Positions 8,272-17,616 of a DNA stretch of 64,000 nt are shown piece after piece. A model generated the notes under the pieces. The model was not told where the DNA came from. It ran no database searches and saw only the letters and a program-made list of their open reading frames with translations. This stretch comes from Marinobacter arenosus (GTDB lineage: Bacteria > Pseudomonadota > Gammaproteobacteria > Pseudomonadales > Oleiphilaceae): the NCBI RefSeq assembly GCF_019264345.1, contig NZ_JAHVAO010000001.1, forward strand, positions 2,728,001 to 2,792,000, in the 5' to 3' direction. Within the stretch, counting starts at the first letter, position 1; the number at the start of each line of letters is the position of its first letter. The position numbers and the translations under genes are program-made.

Positions 8272-11250
8272 ATGCTTATCCGCAACGTATTGTTCACAGC
8301 CATGTCGGCAGCCGCACTCGGTCTGAGCGGCTGTCTGGACAGCAGCAGCCAGACCCAGAAGAACGCCAATCCCGATTATCGGATCAACAGTGATCTGATT
8401 GAGCGCGGCACCCATCCGTTGTTTGATCCACTGGAAACAGAGTTCGTGATACCCAGCGATGCCCTGTTTTTCCTGAGCGAGGTCGATGACGGCACCATGC
8501 TCAATGGCACGGATCCGGCTAACCCTGTGACCCAGGGTATTGGATTCCTGGACGGTGCCTCGGTCCTCGCGCCCATCGATGTGAAGATCAGCGCCAGTCT
8601 GGACGACCAACAGATCCTGGATGCCCGGGACTTTGTCGAAGTCGACGGAACGGTCGTGCCCAATCCCGACCAGAACGTGTTTCTCGTGCCGGTCGAGTTT
8701 GCCGGCGGCGATGCGCTCCAGCCGCTCGACTCGGAAGCGCCGGGGTTGACCCCGGCCGCACGGTATCGCCAGGCCGTGCGTCTGCAGGAACAGGGTGACA
8801 CCGCCGGTGCCGATGCGATTTTCAGCGATCTGCTGGCGGAGAAGGTTCGGGTTGAGTTGCTGGACATCGACGGTGGCCAGAACAACCTGGTGCGGGTACT
8901 GCCCCTGACACCGCTTGAGGCCAAGACCCAGTACGTCCTGGCCCTGACCAACGACATCGTGGACGCCAATGGTGAGCCACTGGTCGGTTCGCCGATTTAC
9001 CAATCCGTGGCCGATCCGGAGCGCACTTTGTCGAACGCGGCGTTCCAGCCGTTCCGTGATGCCATGCTGCCGGCGCGCAACCTGGCGGCGGATTATTTCG
9101 ACTTCAAACGTGAATCGACAGCGGCCGCCGGCTTTGCCTCGACCTTCGACGACGTGGTGTATGCCACCTCGATCACCACCACCGCGGTGGAGGATGTCAT
9201 TCTCGCCAACGCCGCGCCCATCACCTTCTATCGCTCAGTGCTGACCACTGCGCAGCGGCAGGAAGAACTCGGCAAGCTGGTGGACGGTTTTTACAACCTC
9301 AGTGACCAGCCACTCGGCGAGGGTGCAACCGGCGAGGAAGCCAACCTGAATTCCGCGCTTTACGCCACCTTGACCGATCCGGCGTTTCGGCTCTATGACG
9401 ACAACCTGGCGACCATTCTGATGGACGCCAACGCCAATGGCACCGTTGTCCTGTACAGCGACGTTGTTGCCGACGCTGGCGCGGATCGGCGCGTTGCCCA
9501 CATCGTTCAGGTGGCCGCCGCCCAGGCGACCGACGCCAGTATCGATGTCGAGACCGAGGCGCAGAATCTGGCGACGGCCGCCGAAGCGGTGGTGGATGCG
9601 CCCAAGCCCCGTCCGGTTTCCGTGTTCAGCCAGCGGGACGGTGGCGATGTCAATCCGGCCCTGGCCCAGGAAGTTGCCGGCACACCCCTGAACGTTCATG
9701 TCTACGAGGGCGAGATCACGCTGCCTTATTTCCAGGCCCTGCCTGCGGAGGGCGATGGTTCGCCGTTGACCACCGAGAGCTGGTTGCCGGCTGACTTTTC
9801 CGGCGACGAGTCCCTGAATGCGGCGCCCTCTGACCGGATCAGCTACCGGTTCCCGTTTGCCGGCAAGGTCGCGGACACCACCGTACCCATTGTGGTGGCA
9901 GCCCCGGACACCAATAACCTGGTGATTTCCAGTCAGCAGCCCGCTTCCGGCTACCCGGTGATCATCTACCAGCACGCGGTGACCACCGACCGTTCCGCCA
10001 TCCTGCCCATGGCTACGGCGGCCGGCCTGTTGTGTGCAGACCCCGCGAACAACCACGACTGTTTCGTGACGATCGGTATCGATCAGCCCCTGCATGGCAT
10101 CTTCGATGAAGGGATCGTGGGACTGAACCCGATCACCACCCAGAGCGGTGCGTCGGCGGACGCCACCGAGCGCCATTTCGGCTTTGCGGCCAATGCCGAG
10201 CTCAGCCCGGTCCCGGCCGGAGAGCTGGAAGCGCCGGAATCCGGCAGCCTGTTCCTGAACTTCGCCAACTACGCCAATACCCGGGACAACATGCGTCAGG
10301 GTGCGCTGGACCTGCTGAACGTGAGTGCGTCATTGCAGGCCATTGAGGATGCCATCAACGCCTGTGCGGACTGCCCGCAAACCCTGAACCTGGATCCGGA
10401 TCGGGTGTATTTCCTGAGTCATTCCCTGAGCGGGATGGGTGGGGCCGCGTTTCCCCACGTCAATAACGCCGCAATCGACGCCGGGAACACCAACCTGAGC
10501 CCGATCATGGCCTCGAACTTCCTGAACACCGGCGGCGGCTTCACCCGTCTGGTGGAGAATTCCCAATCCATCGCTCCGCGGGTGCTGCCGGGTCTGGACG
10601 CGGCATCGGATGGCCTTCTGGCCCAGGGACGCACCGAGCTCAACATCTATTTCAACGTCTTCCAGGGCCTGCTGGACTCCGCGGATCCCACCGCCTTTGC
10701 CCCGATGTACCAGGGCGAGCCGGTGCTCCTGACCGAGATTGCCGGGGTGCCTGACGATGTCGACCGGCCCACGGACAACACCGTTCCCAACGCCGCCGAT
10801 CCTCTGCTGTACCCGCTCGGGCCGCTGGCGACCACAATTCCCGAAACCGGCTTCGTGATTGCGGGCGAGAACATGCCCATGGCGGGCACCGATCCCCTGG
10901 CGGCGGCGATGGCCGCGGAGTCGACGCCACTGGGTACCGACCTGCCCTACATCACCCGCTACCTGGAAGGTTCCCACGGCAACCCGATCTCCGCCGGCCA
11001 GAAAAGCGCGGACAGCTTCTCCTCCCGTGCCGTGTTCGACGAGATGGTGTTCCAGATGCTGACCCTGTTCACCGGCACGGATCCGGTCACGGTCAACAAC
11101 CCCTGCGTCGTTCAGGATGCGGACACCACCGGGACTGACTGCACCGCCGATGGCAACAGCGATGCCGGTGACGGCAGCGGTTCCGGCGGCGACGGTGGCG
11201 GTAGTGACGGCGGTGACGGCGGCCTGCTGGGTGGCGGCCTGCCGATTTGA
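8272..11250 (+). CDS. VolA/Pla-1/cef family extracellular lipoprotein lipase
   Basis: The 992-residue protein begins with a lipoprotein signal whose lipobox is LSGC with lipidated Cys21, so it is probably membrane anchored and may be surface exposed. The central part follows VolA/Pla-1/cef family sequence. The predicted nucleophile elbow is LSHSLSGMGG, with Ser718; the two family glycines flanking the Ser are Ser716 and Ser720 here, although a Gly follows at 721. The C-terminal 30 residues are a Gly/Asp/Ser tail. VolA releases fatty acids from external lysophosphatidylcholine, so a role in scavenging host or environmental lipid is plausible. It is probably the first gene of an operon with the DUF1302 and DUF1329 genes. 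Confidence 0.75.
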   Translation: MLIRNVLFTAMSAAALGLSGCLDSSSQTQKNANPDYRINSDLIERGTHPLFDPLETEFVIPSDALFFLSEVDDGTMLNGTDPANPVTQGIGFLDGASVLAPIDVKISASLDDQQILDARDFVEVDGTVVPNPDQNVFLVPVEFAGGDALQPLDSEAPGLTPAARYRQAVRLQEQGDTAGADAIFSDLLAEKVRVELLDIDGGQNNLVRVLPLTPLEAKTQYVLALTNDIVDANGEPLVGSPIYQSVADPERTLSNAAFQPFRDAMLPARNLAADYFDFKRESTAAAGFASTFDDVVYATSITTTAVEDVILANAAPITFYRSVLTTAQRQEELGKLVDGFYNLSDQPLGEGATGEEANLNSALYATLTDPAFRLYDDNLATILMDANANGTVVLYSDVVADAGADRRVAHIVQVAAAQATDASIDVETEAQNLATAAEAVVDAPKPRPVSVFSQRDGGDVNPALAQEVAGTPLNVHVYEGEITLPYFQALPAEGDGSPLTTESWLPADFSGDESLNAAPSDRISYRFPFAGKVADTTVPIVVAAPDTNNLVISSQQPASGYPVIIYQHAVTTDRSAILPMATAAGLLCADPANNHDCFVTIGIDQPLHGIFDEGIVGLNPITTQSGASADATERHFGFAANAELSPVPAGELEAPESGSLFLNFANYANTRDNMRQGALDLLNVSASLQAIEDAINACADCPQTLNLDPDRVYFLSHSLSGMGGAAFPHVNNAAIDAGNTNLSPIMASNFLNTGGGFTRLVENSQSIAPRVLPGLDAASDGLLAQGRTELNIYFNVFQGLLDSADPTAFAPMYQGEPVLLTEIAGVPDDVDRPTDNTVPNAADPLLYPLGPLATTIPETGFVIAGENMPMAGTDPLAAAMAAESTPLGTDLPYITRYLEGSHGNPISAGQKSADSFSSRAVFDEMVFQMLTLFTGTDPVTVNNPCVVQDADTTGTDCTADGNSDAGDGSGSGGDGGGSDGGDGGLLGGGLPI

Positions 11251-11320
11251 TCCCGCGACCGGCCCCGGACTGCCGGAGCCGGTCTGAACCTCCTCTGATA
11301 CACAGTAAATCAAGGCGTTA

Positions 11321-11345
11321 GCCTCGCCGTACGGGGAGGCTTTGC
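11321..11345 (+). other. Hairpin between the lipase and DUF1302 genes
   Basis: GCCTC at 11321 pairs with GAGGC ending at 11340, with an inner CCGTACGG palindrome. Only a short TTT follows, so it is a weak terminator or an mRNA-stability hairpin that could reduce expression of the downstream barrel genes relative to the lipase. Confidence 0.3.
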
Positions 11346-11368
11346 CCAAAACTTGCGGAGCAAACGCA

Positions 11369-13261
11369 ATGACAACAACAAACTCCACCGTATCCAGAAC
11401 GACCCGCCTGGCGCTGGCGGTGCCACTGGCCTGCCTGTCCACGTCGGTTGCCGCCTTCGATTTCGACATCTACGAGATCGATGCCTCGTTCAGTACCACC
11501 CTGACCGCCGGCCTTGCCTACCGCCTGGAGGATCAGGACAAGGACCTGATTTCCCAGGGTAACCTGGGGCCGGAGTTCGCATTCAGTGACACGGGTGCGT
11601 CTTCCAACAACTTCGACGACGGCAACCTGAACTTCGAAAAGGGCGAACCGTACTCGCAGATCCTGCGGGGGCGCAGCGAGCTGTTCCTGGATTACGCGCC
11701 GGACAGCGACGTCCTCACCCGGGTGGGTGCGCTGGTGCGCGGCAGCTACTACTACGATTACGAGCTCAAGGATAATCCCCGCGCCGTGGACCCGGTCGGG
11801 CAGCGCCGCGAGTTGAATGAGGAAGCCAAGGACAACGCCGCGGGCGTGGACCTGCTCGATGCCTATGTCTTCACCGACTGGTATTTCGGCGATACCCCGG
11901 TGTCCATCCGTTACGGCCGTCAGGTCGTCAACTGGGGTGAAAGCACGTTCATTCTTGGCGGCATCAATGCCGTCAATCCGATTGACGTCCCGGCCTTCCG
12001 GGCCCCCGGCGCCGAACTGAAGGACGTCCTGTTGCCGGTCGAGATGCTGTATACCTCGGTAGGCATCACGCCGGAGGTCACCGTCGAGGCGTTCGTGCAG
12101 ACCGATTGGGAGCCGTTCCGGATCGATGACTGCGGCACCTTCTTCTCCACGGCGGACGTCGCGGCCGACGGTTGTGGGCCGGTGCTGCTGGCCGGCCAGG
12201 TGCCAGATTCCCAGGCCTTCGAAGAGGGCTTCATCGCGCCTCGCCTTGGTGACAAGGAGCCGGGCGACAAGGACCAGTTCGGGGTCGCCGCCCGTTGGTT
12301 CGTGACCGACCTGGATGCCGAACTCGGGCTGTTCTACACCCGTTACCACAGTCGCCTGCCCTACATCAGCGGGGTGGTGAATAACCCGGAGTCGCCGGAG
12401 GCGAACCAGTTCAACGATCCGAGCAAACCGTTCTCCCGGTTCCCGAGCTACTTCATTGAGTATCCGAAAGGCATTGACCTGTTCGGTCTGAGCATCAACA
12501 CCACCCTGCCCACCGGCACCTCCCTCGGCGCGGAATACAGCTTCCGGCCGAACCTGCCCATCCAGTGGAACACCTTCGAGCTGATTTACGGTGGCCTCCA
12601 GCAGCGCGGCCCCGACGGTCAGGTCATCAGTAAGCTGGAGCAGCGTGAGCGCGCCAGTGGCGGCAACTACGCGGGTGATGCCGTGGACGGCTATGACCGG
12701 TTCAAGGTGTCCCAGGCCCAGGCGACCGCGATTCACTTCATCGATCGGGTGATGGGCGCTGCGCGCTTCATCATCGTTGGTGAGGTGGGGGCCACCTACA
12801 TCCACGATTTCCCGGGGAAATCCGAGGCCCGCTACGGCCGTTCAGGGATCTACGGGGTCGGGCCGGTGCCGCTGGATGGCCCCAGTTTCTCCGGCGACTT
12901 CTGTAGCCAGGGCACAGACAACGATCCACGCCTGAACATCAACGCCAGCAACTGCCGCGGCGACGGTTTCACCACCTCGTTCTCCTGGGGCTACCGGACG
13001 CTGTTTGTCTGGGACTACCCGGATGCGCTGGTCGGTGTGAACCTGCGACCGAAACTGTTCTGGACCCACGATGTAAAAGGCTACGCGCCGGATCCGGGTG
13101 GCAACTTTAACGAGGGCAACAAATCCATCGGGCTTGGCGTCGAAGCGACCTATCAAAACGCCTACAAGGCGAACCTCAGTTACACCACTTACTTCGGCGG
13201 CGATTACAACGTCATCAATGACCGGGATTTTGTCGCCGCCTCCATTTCCTATTCCTTCTAA
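11369..13261 (+). CDS. DUF1302 family outer-membrane protein
   Basis: The 630-residue protein starts at the ATG at 11369; the in-frame TTG at 11342 lacks a ribosome site. A signal peptide (ending VAAFDFD) leads into a long barrel-like sequence of alternating aromatic and charged strands, ending ASISYSF with the terminal Phe expected for Bam-dependent insertion. DUF1302 proteins usually sit beside DUF1329 proteins, as here, in lipid, steroid or hydrocarbon-related loci of marine and soil bacteria. Together with the lipase they suggest uptake or trafficking of a lipid product across the outer membrane. Confidence 0.82.
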   Translation: MTTTNSTVSRTTRLALAVPLACLSTSVAAFDFDIYEIDASFSTTLTAGLAYRLEDQDKDLISQGNLGPEFAFSDTGASSNNFDDGNLNFEKGEPYSQILRGRSELFLDYAPDSDVLTRVGALVRGSYYYDYELKDNPRAVDPVGQRRELNEEAKDNAAGVDLLDAYVFTDWYFGDTPVSIRYGRQVVNWGESTFILGGINAVNPIDVPAFRAPGAELKDVLLPVEMLYTSVGITPEVTVEAFVQTDWEPFRIDDCGTFFSTADVAADGCGPVLLAGQVPDSQAFEEGFIAPRLGDKEPGDKDQFGVAARWFVTDLDAELGLFYTRYHSRLPYISGVVNNPESPEANQFNDPSKPFSRFPSYFIEYPKGIDLFGLSINTTLPTGTSLGAEYSFRPNLPIQWNTFELIYGGLQQRGPDGQVISKLEQRERASGGNYAGDAVDGYDRFKVSQAQATAIHFIDRVMGAARFIIVGEVGATYIHDFPGKSEARYGRSGIYGVGPVPLDGPSFSGDFCSQGTDNDPRLNINASNCRGDGFTTSFSWGYRTLFVWDYPDALVGVNLRPKLFWTHDVKGYAPDPGGNFNEGNKSIGLGVEATYQNAYKANLSYTTYFGGDYNVINDRDFVAASISYSF

Positions 13262-13291
13262 CGAACCTTTGAGCTGACAGGAGTATTGATC

Positions 13292-14653
13292 ATGAAAACG
13301 ATGAGAACCCTGATGTTTGGCGCGGTTGCGGGCGCCTTCCTGGCCTCCGGACCGGCCCACGCGGCGGTGTCCGAACAGGAGGCCGCCAAACTGGGCGACA
13401 GCCTGACCCCGATCGGCGCCGAGAAAGCAGGCAATGGTGATGAAATTCCCGCCTGGACCGGCGGCTTGACCGAGGCACCGGCGGGCTACAAGGGCGACGG
13501 CCGCTACGTTGATCCCTTCCCCGGCGACAAGGAGCTGTTCCGGATCAATCAGAGCAACCTGGAGCAGTATGCCGACAACCTGAGTCCGGGCCAGATTGCC
13601 ATGATCAAGTCCTACGAGGATTATTTCATCCCGGTCTATCAGACCCGCCGGACGGCCACATACCCGGAAGCGGTTCAGCAGCAGACCATGGAAAATGCCA
13701 CCAAGGTGGAACTGGTGGAAAGCGGCAACGGCCTGAAGAACTATCAGACCGCGACGCCGTTCCCAATTCCCCAGAATGGCCTGGAGGCGATTTTCAACCA
13801 CATCACCCGGTATCGGGGCGGTTCGTTCACCCGAAACGTCGCCCAGGTGACACCGCAACCCAATGGCGATTTCAGCCCGGTGAAGTTCACCGAATCGTTC
13901 ACGGAGCGGGTGGCGCTGGAAGACTACGAGCCGTCCGAGGATCCGAACGTGATGTTTTACTTCAAGCAGGCCATCACCGCGCCGTCGCGGCTGGCCGGGA
14001 ACGTGCTGCTGGTGCACGAGACCATCAACCAGGTGAAGGAGCCTCGCCGGGCCTGGTTGTACAACTCCGGCCAGCGCCGGGTGCGCCGCGCGCCGAATGT
14101 GGCCTACGACGGCCCGGGTACCGCGGCTGACGGCCAGCGTACGTCCGATAACCTGGACCTCTACAACGGCGCGCCGGACAAGTACAACTGGGAACTGATC
14201 GGCAAGAAGGAGATGTACATCCCGTACAACTCCTACCGCCTGGCCAGTGGGGACCTGAGCTACGAGGACATCATCCAGCCCGGACACATTGACCAGAGTC
14301 TGGCCCGTTACGAACTGCATCGGGTATGGCATGTGAAGGCCACCCTGAAAGACGAGGAGCGCCACGTGTACGAAGTGCGGGATTTCTACCTGGACGAAGA
14401 TACCTGGCAGATCGCGCTGGTTGATCACTACGACGGTCGTGGCAGTCTCTGGCGCGTCGCCGAGGCTCACGCCATGCAGATCTACGACGCCAACATTCCC
14501 GCTTATGCCTTTGAGACCCTCTACGACCTGCTCTCAGGCCGGTACCTGGTCATGGGTATGACCAACGAAGAGGACGCGCCGTACGAGTACGGTACCGAAC
14601 GCAGTTCCCGGGAATACACGCCGGCCGCCCTGCGCCGGGCCGGTGTTCGCTGA
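13292..14653 (+). CDS. DUF1329 family exported protein
   Basis: The 453-residue protein starts at the ATG at 13292, about eight bases after ACAGGAG. It has a signal peptide (ending AHAAVSEQEAA) and the family's N-terminal signature LGDSLTPIGAEKAGNGDEIPAW. DUF1329 proteins resemble LolA/LolB-type lipid-binding folds and are typically encoded next to a DUF1302 barrel. A periplasmic lipid carrier working with that barrel is the likely role. The gene lies 30 bp after the DUF1302 gene. Confidence 0.82.
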   Translation: MKTMRTLMFGAVAGAFLASGPAHAAVSEQEAAKLGDSLTPIGAEKAGNGDEIPAWTGGLTEAPAGYKGDGRYVDPFPGDKELFRINQSNLEQYADNLSPGQIAMIKSYEDYFIPVYQTRRTATYPEAVQQQTMENATKVELVESGNGLKNYQTATPFPIPQNGLEAIFNHITRYRGGSFTRNVAQVTPQPNGDFSPVKFTESFTERVALEDYEPSEDPNVMFYFKQAITAPSRLAGNVLLVHETINQVKEPRRAWLYNSGQRRVRRAPNVAYDGPGTAADGQRTSDNLDLYNGAPDKYNWELIGKKEMYIPYNSYRLASGDLSYEDIIQPGHIDQSLARYELHRVWHVKATLKDEERHVYEVRDFYLDEDTWQIALVDHYDGRGSLWRVAEAHAMQIYDANIPAYAFETLYDLLSGRYLVMGMTNEEDAPYEYGTERSSREYTPAALRRAGVR

Positions 14654-14659
14654 GACGAC

Positions 14660-14709
14660 GGTTGATCGGAGTGTGCCCGGGGCCAGCCATGCTGGCTTCC
14701 GGGTCAACC
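14660..14709 (+). other. Three-stem hairpin in the gap after the DUF1329 gene
   Basis: GGTTGA at 14660 pairs with TCAACC at 14704, CCCGG at 14676 with CCGGG at 14699, and GCCAGC at 14682 with GCTGGC at 14691. The structure is strong but has no T-tract, so it may be a processing or stability element, or a Rho-related end, rather than an intrinsic terminator. Confidence 0.4.
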
Positions 14710-14729
14710 GACAGTAAAGGAGGGGAACC

Positions 14730-15050
14730 ATGCTCGAGCTGATGCAGACAACCCTGCTGTTCGACATCGAGCGGCGTTTGCTTTTTCGAGGTGGCCATTG
14801 GCTGGTCCGCACCCGGGAGATTCCCGAACTTGGACCTTACCCGTCACGACTGGAGGCCGTGGAGGCGCTCTATCGTCATGTCGCCGTCTGTTCGGGACGG
14901 TTAACGCAGGGAGAGCCGACGCTGGCCCGGGATTTCATCCGGCATTCCGTGGCCGAATGTCAGGAGCCGGGCTGCCAGATCTGTGCCGATCTTGAGGCCC
15001 TGACCCCCGACCCCCATCAGGCTCAGCTGAACGCGGCGATGCCCGTCTGA
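14730..15050 (+). CDS. Small conserved-looking protein, possibly DUF6316-like
   Basis: The 106-residue protein has a strong ribosome site (AAAGGAGG seven bases before the ATG). It contains a WLVRTRE...[18 protein letters not shown] segment that resembles a small gammaproteobacterial domain (DUF6316-type) seen in Marinobacter and pseudomonads. A short Cys-rich stretch follows near residue 86 ([14 protein letters not shown]), which could bind a metal. No signal peptide is visible, so it is probably cytoplasmic. Its 3' end overlaps the 3' end of the convergent acyl-CoA dehydrogenase gene by 28 bp. The function is unknown. Confidence 0.6.
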   Translation: MLELMQTTLLFDIERRLLFRGGHWLVRTREIPELGPYPSRLEAVEALYRHVAVCSGRLTQGEPTLARDFIRHSVAECQEPGCQICADLEALTPDPHQAQLNAAMPV

Positions 15051-16189
15051 CCACGGCCCAGGATCAGGGCGTGGACGTCGTGGGTCCCTTCGTAGGTGTT
15101 GACCGCTTCCAGGTTCATCACGTGACGGATCACATGGTACTCGTCGGCGATGCCATTGCCCCCGTGCATGTCGCGGGACACCCGGGCGATGTCGAGAGCC
15201 TTGCCACAGTTGTTGCGCTTCATCAGGGAGATGGCGTCGGTTGAGTAGTTGCCGGCATCCATCATCCGGCCCAGTTGCAGGGCCCCCTGCAGGCCCAGGG
15301 TGATTTCGGTCTGCATATCCACCAGTTTTTTCTGAATCAGCTGGTTGGCCGCCAGGGGCCGGCCGAACTGGGTGCGCTCCAGCGTGTAGCTGCGAGCCGC
15401 GTGCCAGCAGAACTCGGCGGCGCCCAGGGAGCCCCAGCTGATGCCGTAACGGGCCTTGTTCAGGCAGCTGAACGGGCCTTTCAGACCTTCCACGTCCAGC
15501 TTGTTCTCGTCCGGGACAAACACCTCGTCCATAAAGATGGATCCGGTCTCCGACGCCCGCAGGGAGAACTTGCCTTCAATCTTCGGGGTTTCCAGGCCCT
15601 TGGCGCCGCGCTCGATGACAAACCCGGTGATGGTGCCGTCCAGCTTGGCCCAGACCACGCACACGTCGGCAATCGGCGAGTTGGTGATCCAGGTTTTGGA
15701 GCCGCTGACCAGATAGCCGCCGTCAACTTTCTTGGCGCGCGTCTCCATGCTGCCCGGGTCGGACCCGTGGTTGGGCTCGGTCAGGCCGAAGCAGCCCACC
15801 TTTTCGCCGGAGGCCAGTTGCGGCAGGATGCGCTTTTTCAGGGCTTCCTGACCAAAGGCGTGAATCGGGTGAATGACCAGTGACGACTGGACACTCAGGG
15901 CAGAGCGGTAGGCGGAATCGACCCGCTCCACTTCCCGGGCAATCAGGCCGTAGCAAACGTGGTTCAGGCCCGGCCCGCCGTATTCTTCCGGCAGGGTCGC
16001 GCCGAGCATGCCCAGTTCGCCCATGTCGTTGAAGATGGTGCGATCGAACTTCTCGTGACGGTTGGCTTCGATGATGCCGGGCATCAGGCGCTGGTCACAG
16101 AAAGAACGGATACTGTCGCGAACCTGGCGCTCGGTTTCGTCCAGTTGGGTATCGAGTTGCAGTAGATCATCCCAGGGTGTGGATGCCAT
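15023..16189 (-). CDS. gcdH: Glutaryl-CoA dehydrogenase-type acyl-CoA dehydrogenase
   Basis: The 388-residue flavoenzyme is close to glutaryl-CoA dehydrogenase, which oxidises and decarboxylates glutaryl-CoA to crotonyl-CoA. The catalytic base is Glu367 in [19 protein letters not shown]-binding segments ([15 protein letters not shown] and [12 protein letters not shown]) and the family [10 protein letters not shown] stretch are present. Starts at the ATG at 16189 with GAGGAG about eight bases upstream. It is followed upstream on the same strand by a thiolase, so it may serve a lysine- or dicarboxylate-derived pathway ending in acetyl-CoA. Confidence 0.85.
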   Translation of the reverse strand: MASTPWDDLLQLDTQLDETERQVRDSIRSFCDQRLMPGIIEANRHEKFDRTIFNDMGELGMLGATLPEEYGGPGLNHVCYGLIAREVERVDSAYRSALSVQSSLVIHPIHAFGQEALKKRILPQLASGEKVGCFGLTEPNHGSDPGSMETRAKKVDGGYLVSGSKTWITNSPIADVCVVWAKLDGTITGFVIERGAKGLETPKIEGKFSLRASETGSIFMDEVFVPDENKLDVEGLKGPFSCLNKARYGISWGSLGAAEFCWHAARSYTLERTQFGRPLAANQLIQKKLVDMQTEITLGLQGALQLGRMMDAGNYSTDAISLMKRNNCGKALDIARVSRDMHGGNGIADEYHVIRHVMNLEAVNTYEGTHDVHALILGRGQTGIAAFS

Positions 16190-16210
16190 GGTGTTTCTCC
16201 TCGGTAGAAA

Positions 16211-17416
16211 TCAGTGGTTAACCCGTTCGATGACAGCGGCAATGCCCTGGCCGACGCCAATGCACATGCTGATCAGGGCGTAGCGGCCGCCGCTGCGTTC
16301 CAGCTGGCGGGTGGCAGTGAGTGCAATCCGTGCGCCGGAGGCGCCGAGCGGGTGGCCGACTGCAATGGCGCCCCCGTTCGGATTCAGTCGGGAATCGGTC
16401 GGGTCAATGCCCAATCGGGTGGTGCAACCGAGAACCTGGGCGGCAAAGGCTTCGTTGATCTCGATAACGTCCATATCCTTGAGGCTCAGGCCGGCGCGGG
16501 CCAGCGCCTTTTCGCTGGCGGGAACCGGGCCATAGCCCATGACGTGGGGAGCCACGCCGGCGATGGCGGACGCCACGATCCGGGCCCGGGGCTGAATGCC
16601 GGCTTTTTCGCCGGCTTCCCGGGAGCCAATAATCAGGGCGGCGGCGCCGTCGTTGATGCCGGAGGCATTGCCGGCGGTGACCACACCGCCCTCAAACAGT
16701 GGCCGCAAACCGGCCAGGGCTTCTGCCGTGGACTGCGGGCGCGGATGCTCGTCCTCGCTGACGGTGACGGGGGGCTTTTTACGCCCCTGCGGCACCTCGA
16801 TGGGCAGGATCTCGTCGGTGTAGAAGCCGGCGCGGCGGGCGTCCTCGAAGCGGGCCTGGCTCTGGGCGGCAAACCGGTCAACCAGGTCCCGGTCCAGGTT
16901 CAGCTCCCGGGCAATGTTGTCGGCGGTTTCCGGCATGGTGTCCGCACCGAAGGCCCGCTCGATGGCCGGGTTCGGGAAGCGCGCGCCAATGGTGCTGTCG
17001 AAGGCTCGGAAATCCCGGCTGAACGGGGACTCGCTCTTGGCCATCACGAACGGCGCGCGGCTCATGCTCTCGGCACCGCCGGCAACGAACAGGTCGCCTT
17101 CGCCACACCGGACCGCCCGAGCGGAATCAATAATGGCGGCCAGCCCCGAGCCGCACAGGCGGTTGACGGTCAAGCCGCCGGTCTCAACCGGCAGGCCGGC
17201 CAGCAGCCCGGCATGGCGCGCCAGGTTACGGGCATCTTCGCCGGCCTGGTTGGTGCAGCCGGCGATCACGTCCTCGTAGGCCTCGGGGGCAAAGGCATTG
17301 CGCTCAACCAGGGCGCGAATCACGCTGGCCAGCAGGTCATCGGGGCGAACCGGGGCGAGGGCGCCGGCGTGACGGCCGAAGGGCGTTCTCAGTCCGTCAT
17401 AGATGTAAGCGCTCAT
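16211..17416 (-). CDS. Acetyl-CoA acyltransferase (thiolase, beta-ketoadipyl-CoA type)
   Basis: The 401-residue protein is a thiolase: it cleaves 3-oxoacyl-CoA with CoA to give acetyl-CoA. The nucleophilic Cys88 lies in NRLCGSGL; the GHPLGASG His loop and the CIGVGQG Cys loop are present near the C-terminus. The start is the ATG at 17416 with GAGGAAGC upstream; the longer frame to 17452 has no ribosome site. It is closest in feel to PcaF/PaaJ-type thiolases acting on beta-ketoadipyl-CoA, but the chain specificity cannot be read from sequence alone. It is transcribed with the glutaryl-CoA-type dehydrogenase. Confidence 0.85.
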   Translation of the reverse strand: MSAYIYDGLRTPFGRHAGALAPVRPDDLLASVIRALVERNAFAPEAYEDVIAGCTNQAGEDARNLARHAGLLAGLPVETGGLTVNRLCGSGLAAIIDSARAVRCGEGDLFVAGGAESMSRAPFVMAKSESPFSRDFRAFDSTIGARFPNPAIERAFGADTMPETADNIARELNLDRDLVDRFAAQSQARFEDARRAGFYTDEILPIEVPQGRKKPPVTVSEDEHPRPQSTAEALAGLRPLFEGGVVTAGNASGINDGAAALIIGSREAGEKAGIQPRARIVASAIAGVAPHVMGYGPVPASEKALARAGLSLKDMDVIEINEAFAAQVLGCTTRLGIDPTDSRLNPNGGAIAVGHPLGASGARIALTATRQLERSGGRYALISMCIGVGQGIAAVIERVNH

Positions 17417-17514
17417 GGCTGCTTCCTCTATATACAGGGGACCAGATGTCATTGTGAGCTGACGAACCCGGCGAAGAAAGCGGTCGGGTCTGTCTGGTCA
17501 TTTATGCTAATATA

Positions 17515-17531
17515 GTTTCGTTAAGCGAAAC
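17515..17531. promoter_or_regulatory. Candidate IclR-type operator between the thiolase and permease genes
   Basis: GTTTCG at 17515 and CGAAAC at 17526 form a perfect inverted repeat with a 5-base spacer. IclR-family operators often have this TTTCG-n-CGAAA shape. The same motif, 13 of 17 bases identical when reversed, lies at 21136-21152 before the fused beta-oxidation gene. The divergent position would let one regulator control both the thiolase and the permease. Confidence 0.45.
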
Positions 17532-17616
17532 ACAGTTTTGTAATCAGTTGACGAAAGACTAATCCGGGTGTGTTTGAAATGCAAGCAGAGACCATCCCTT
17601 TCGGGCCGGTTGAATC

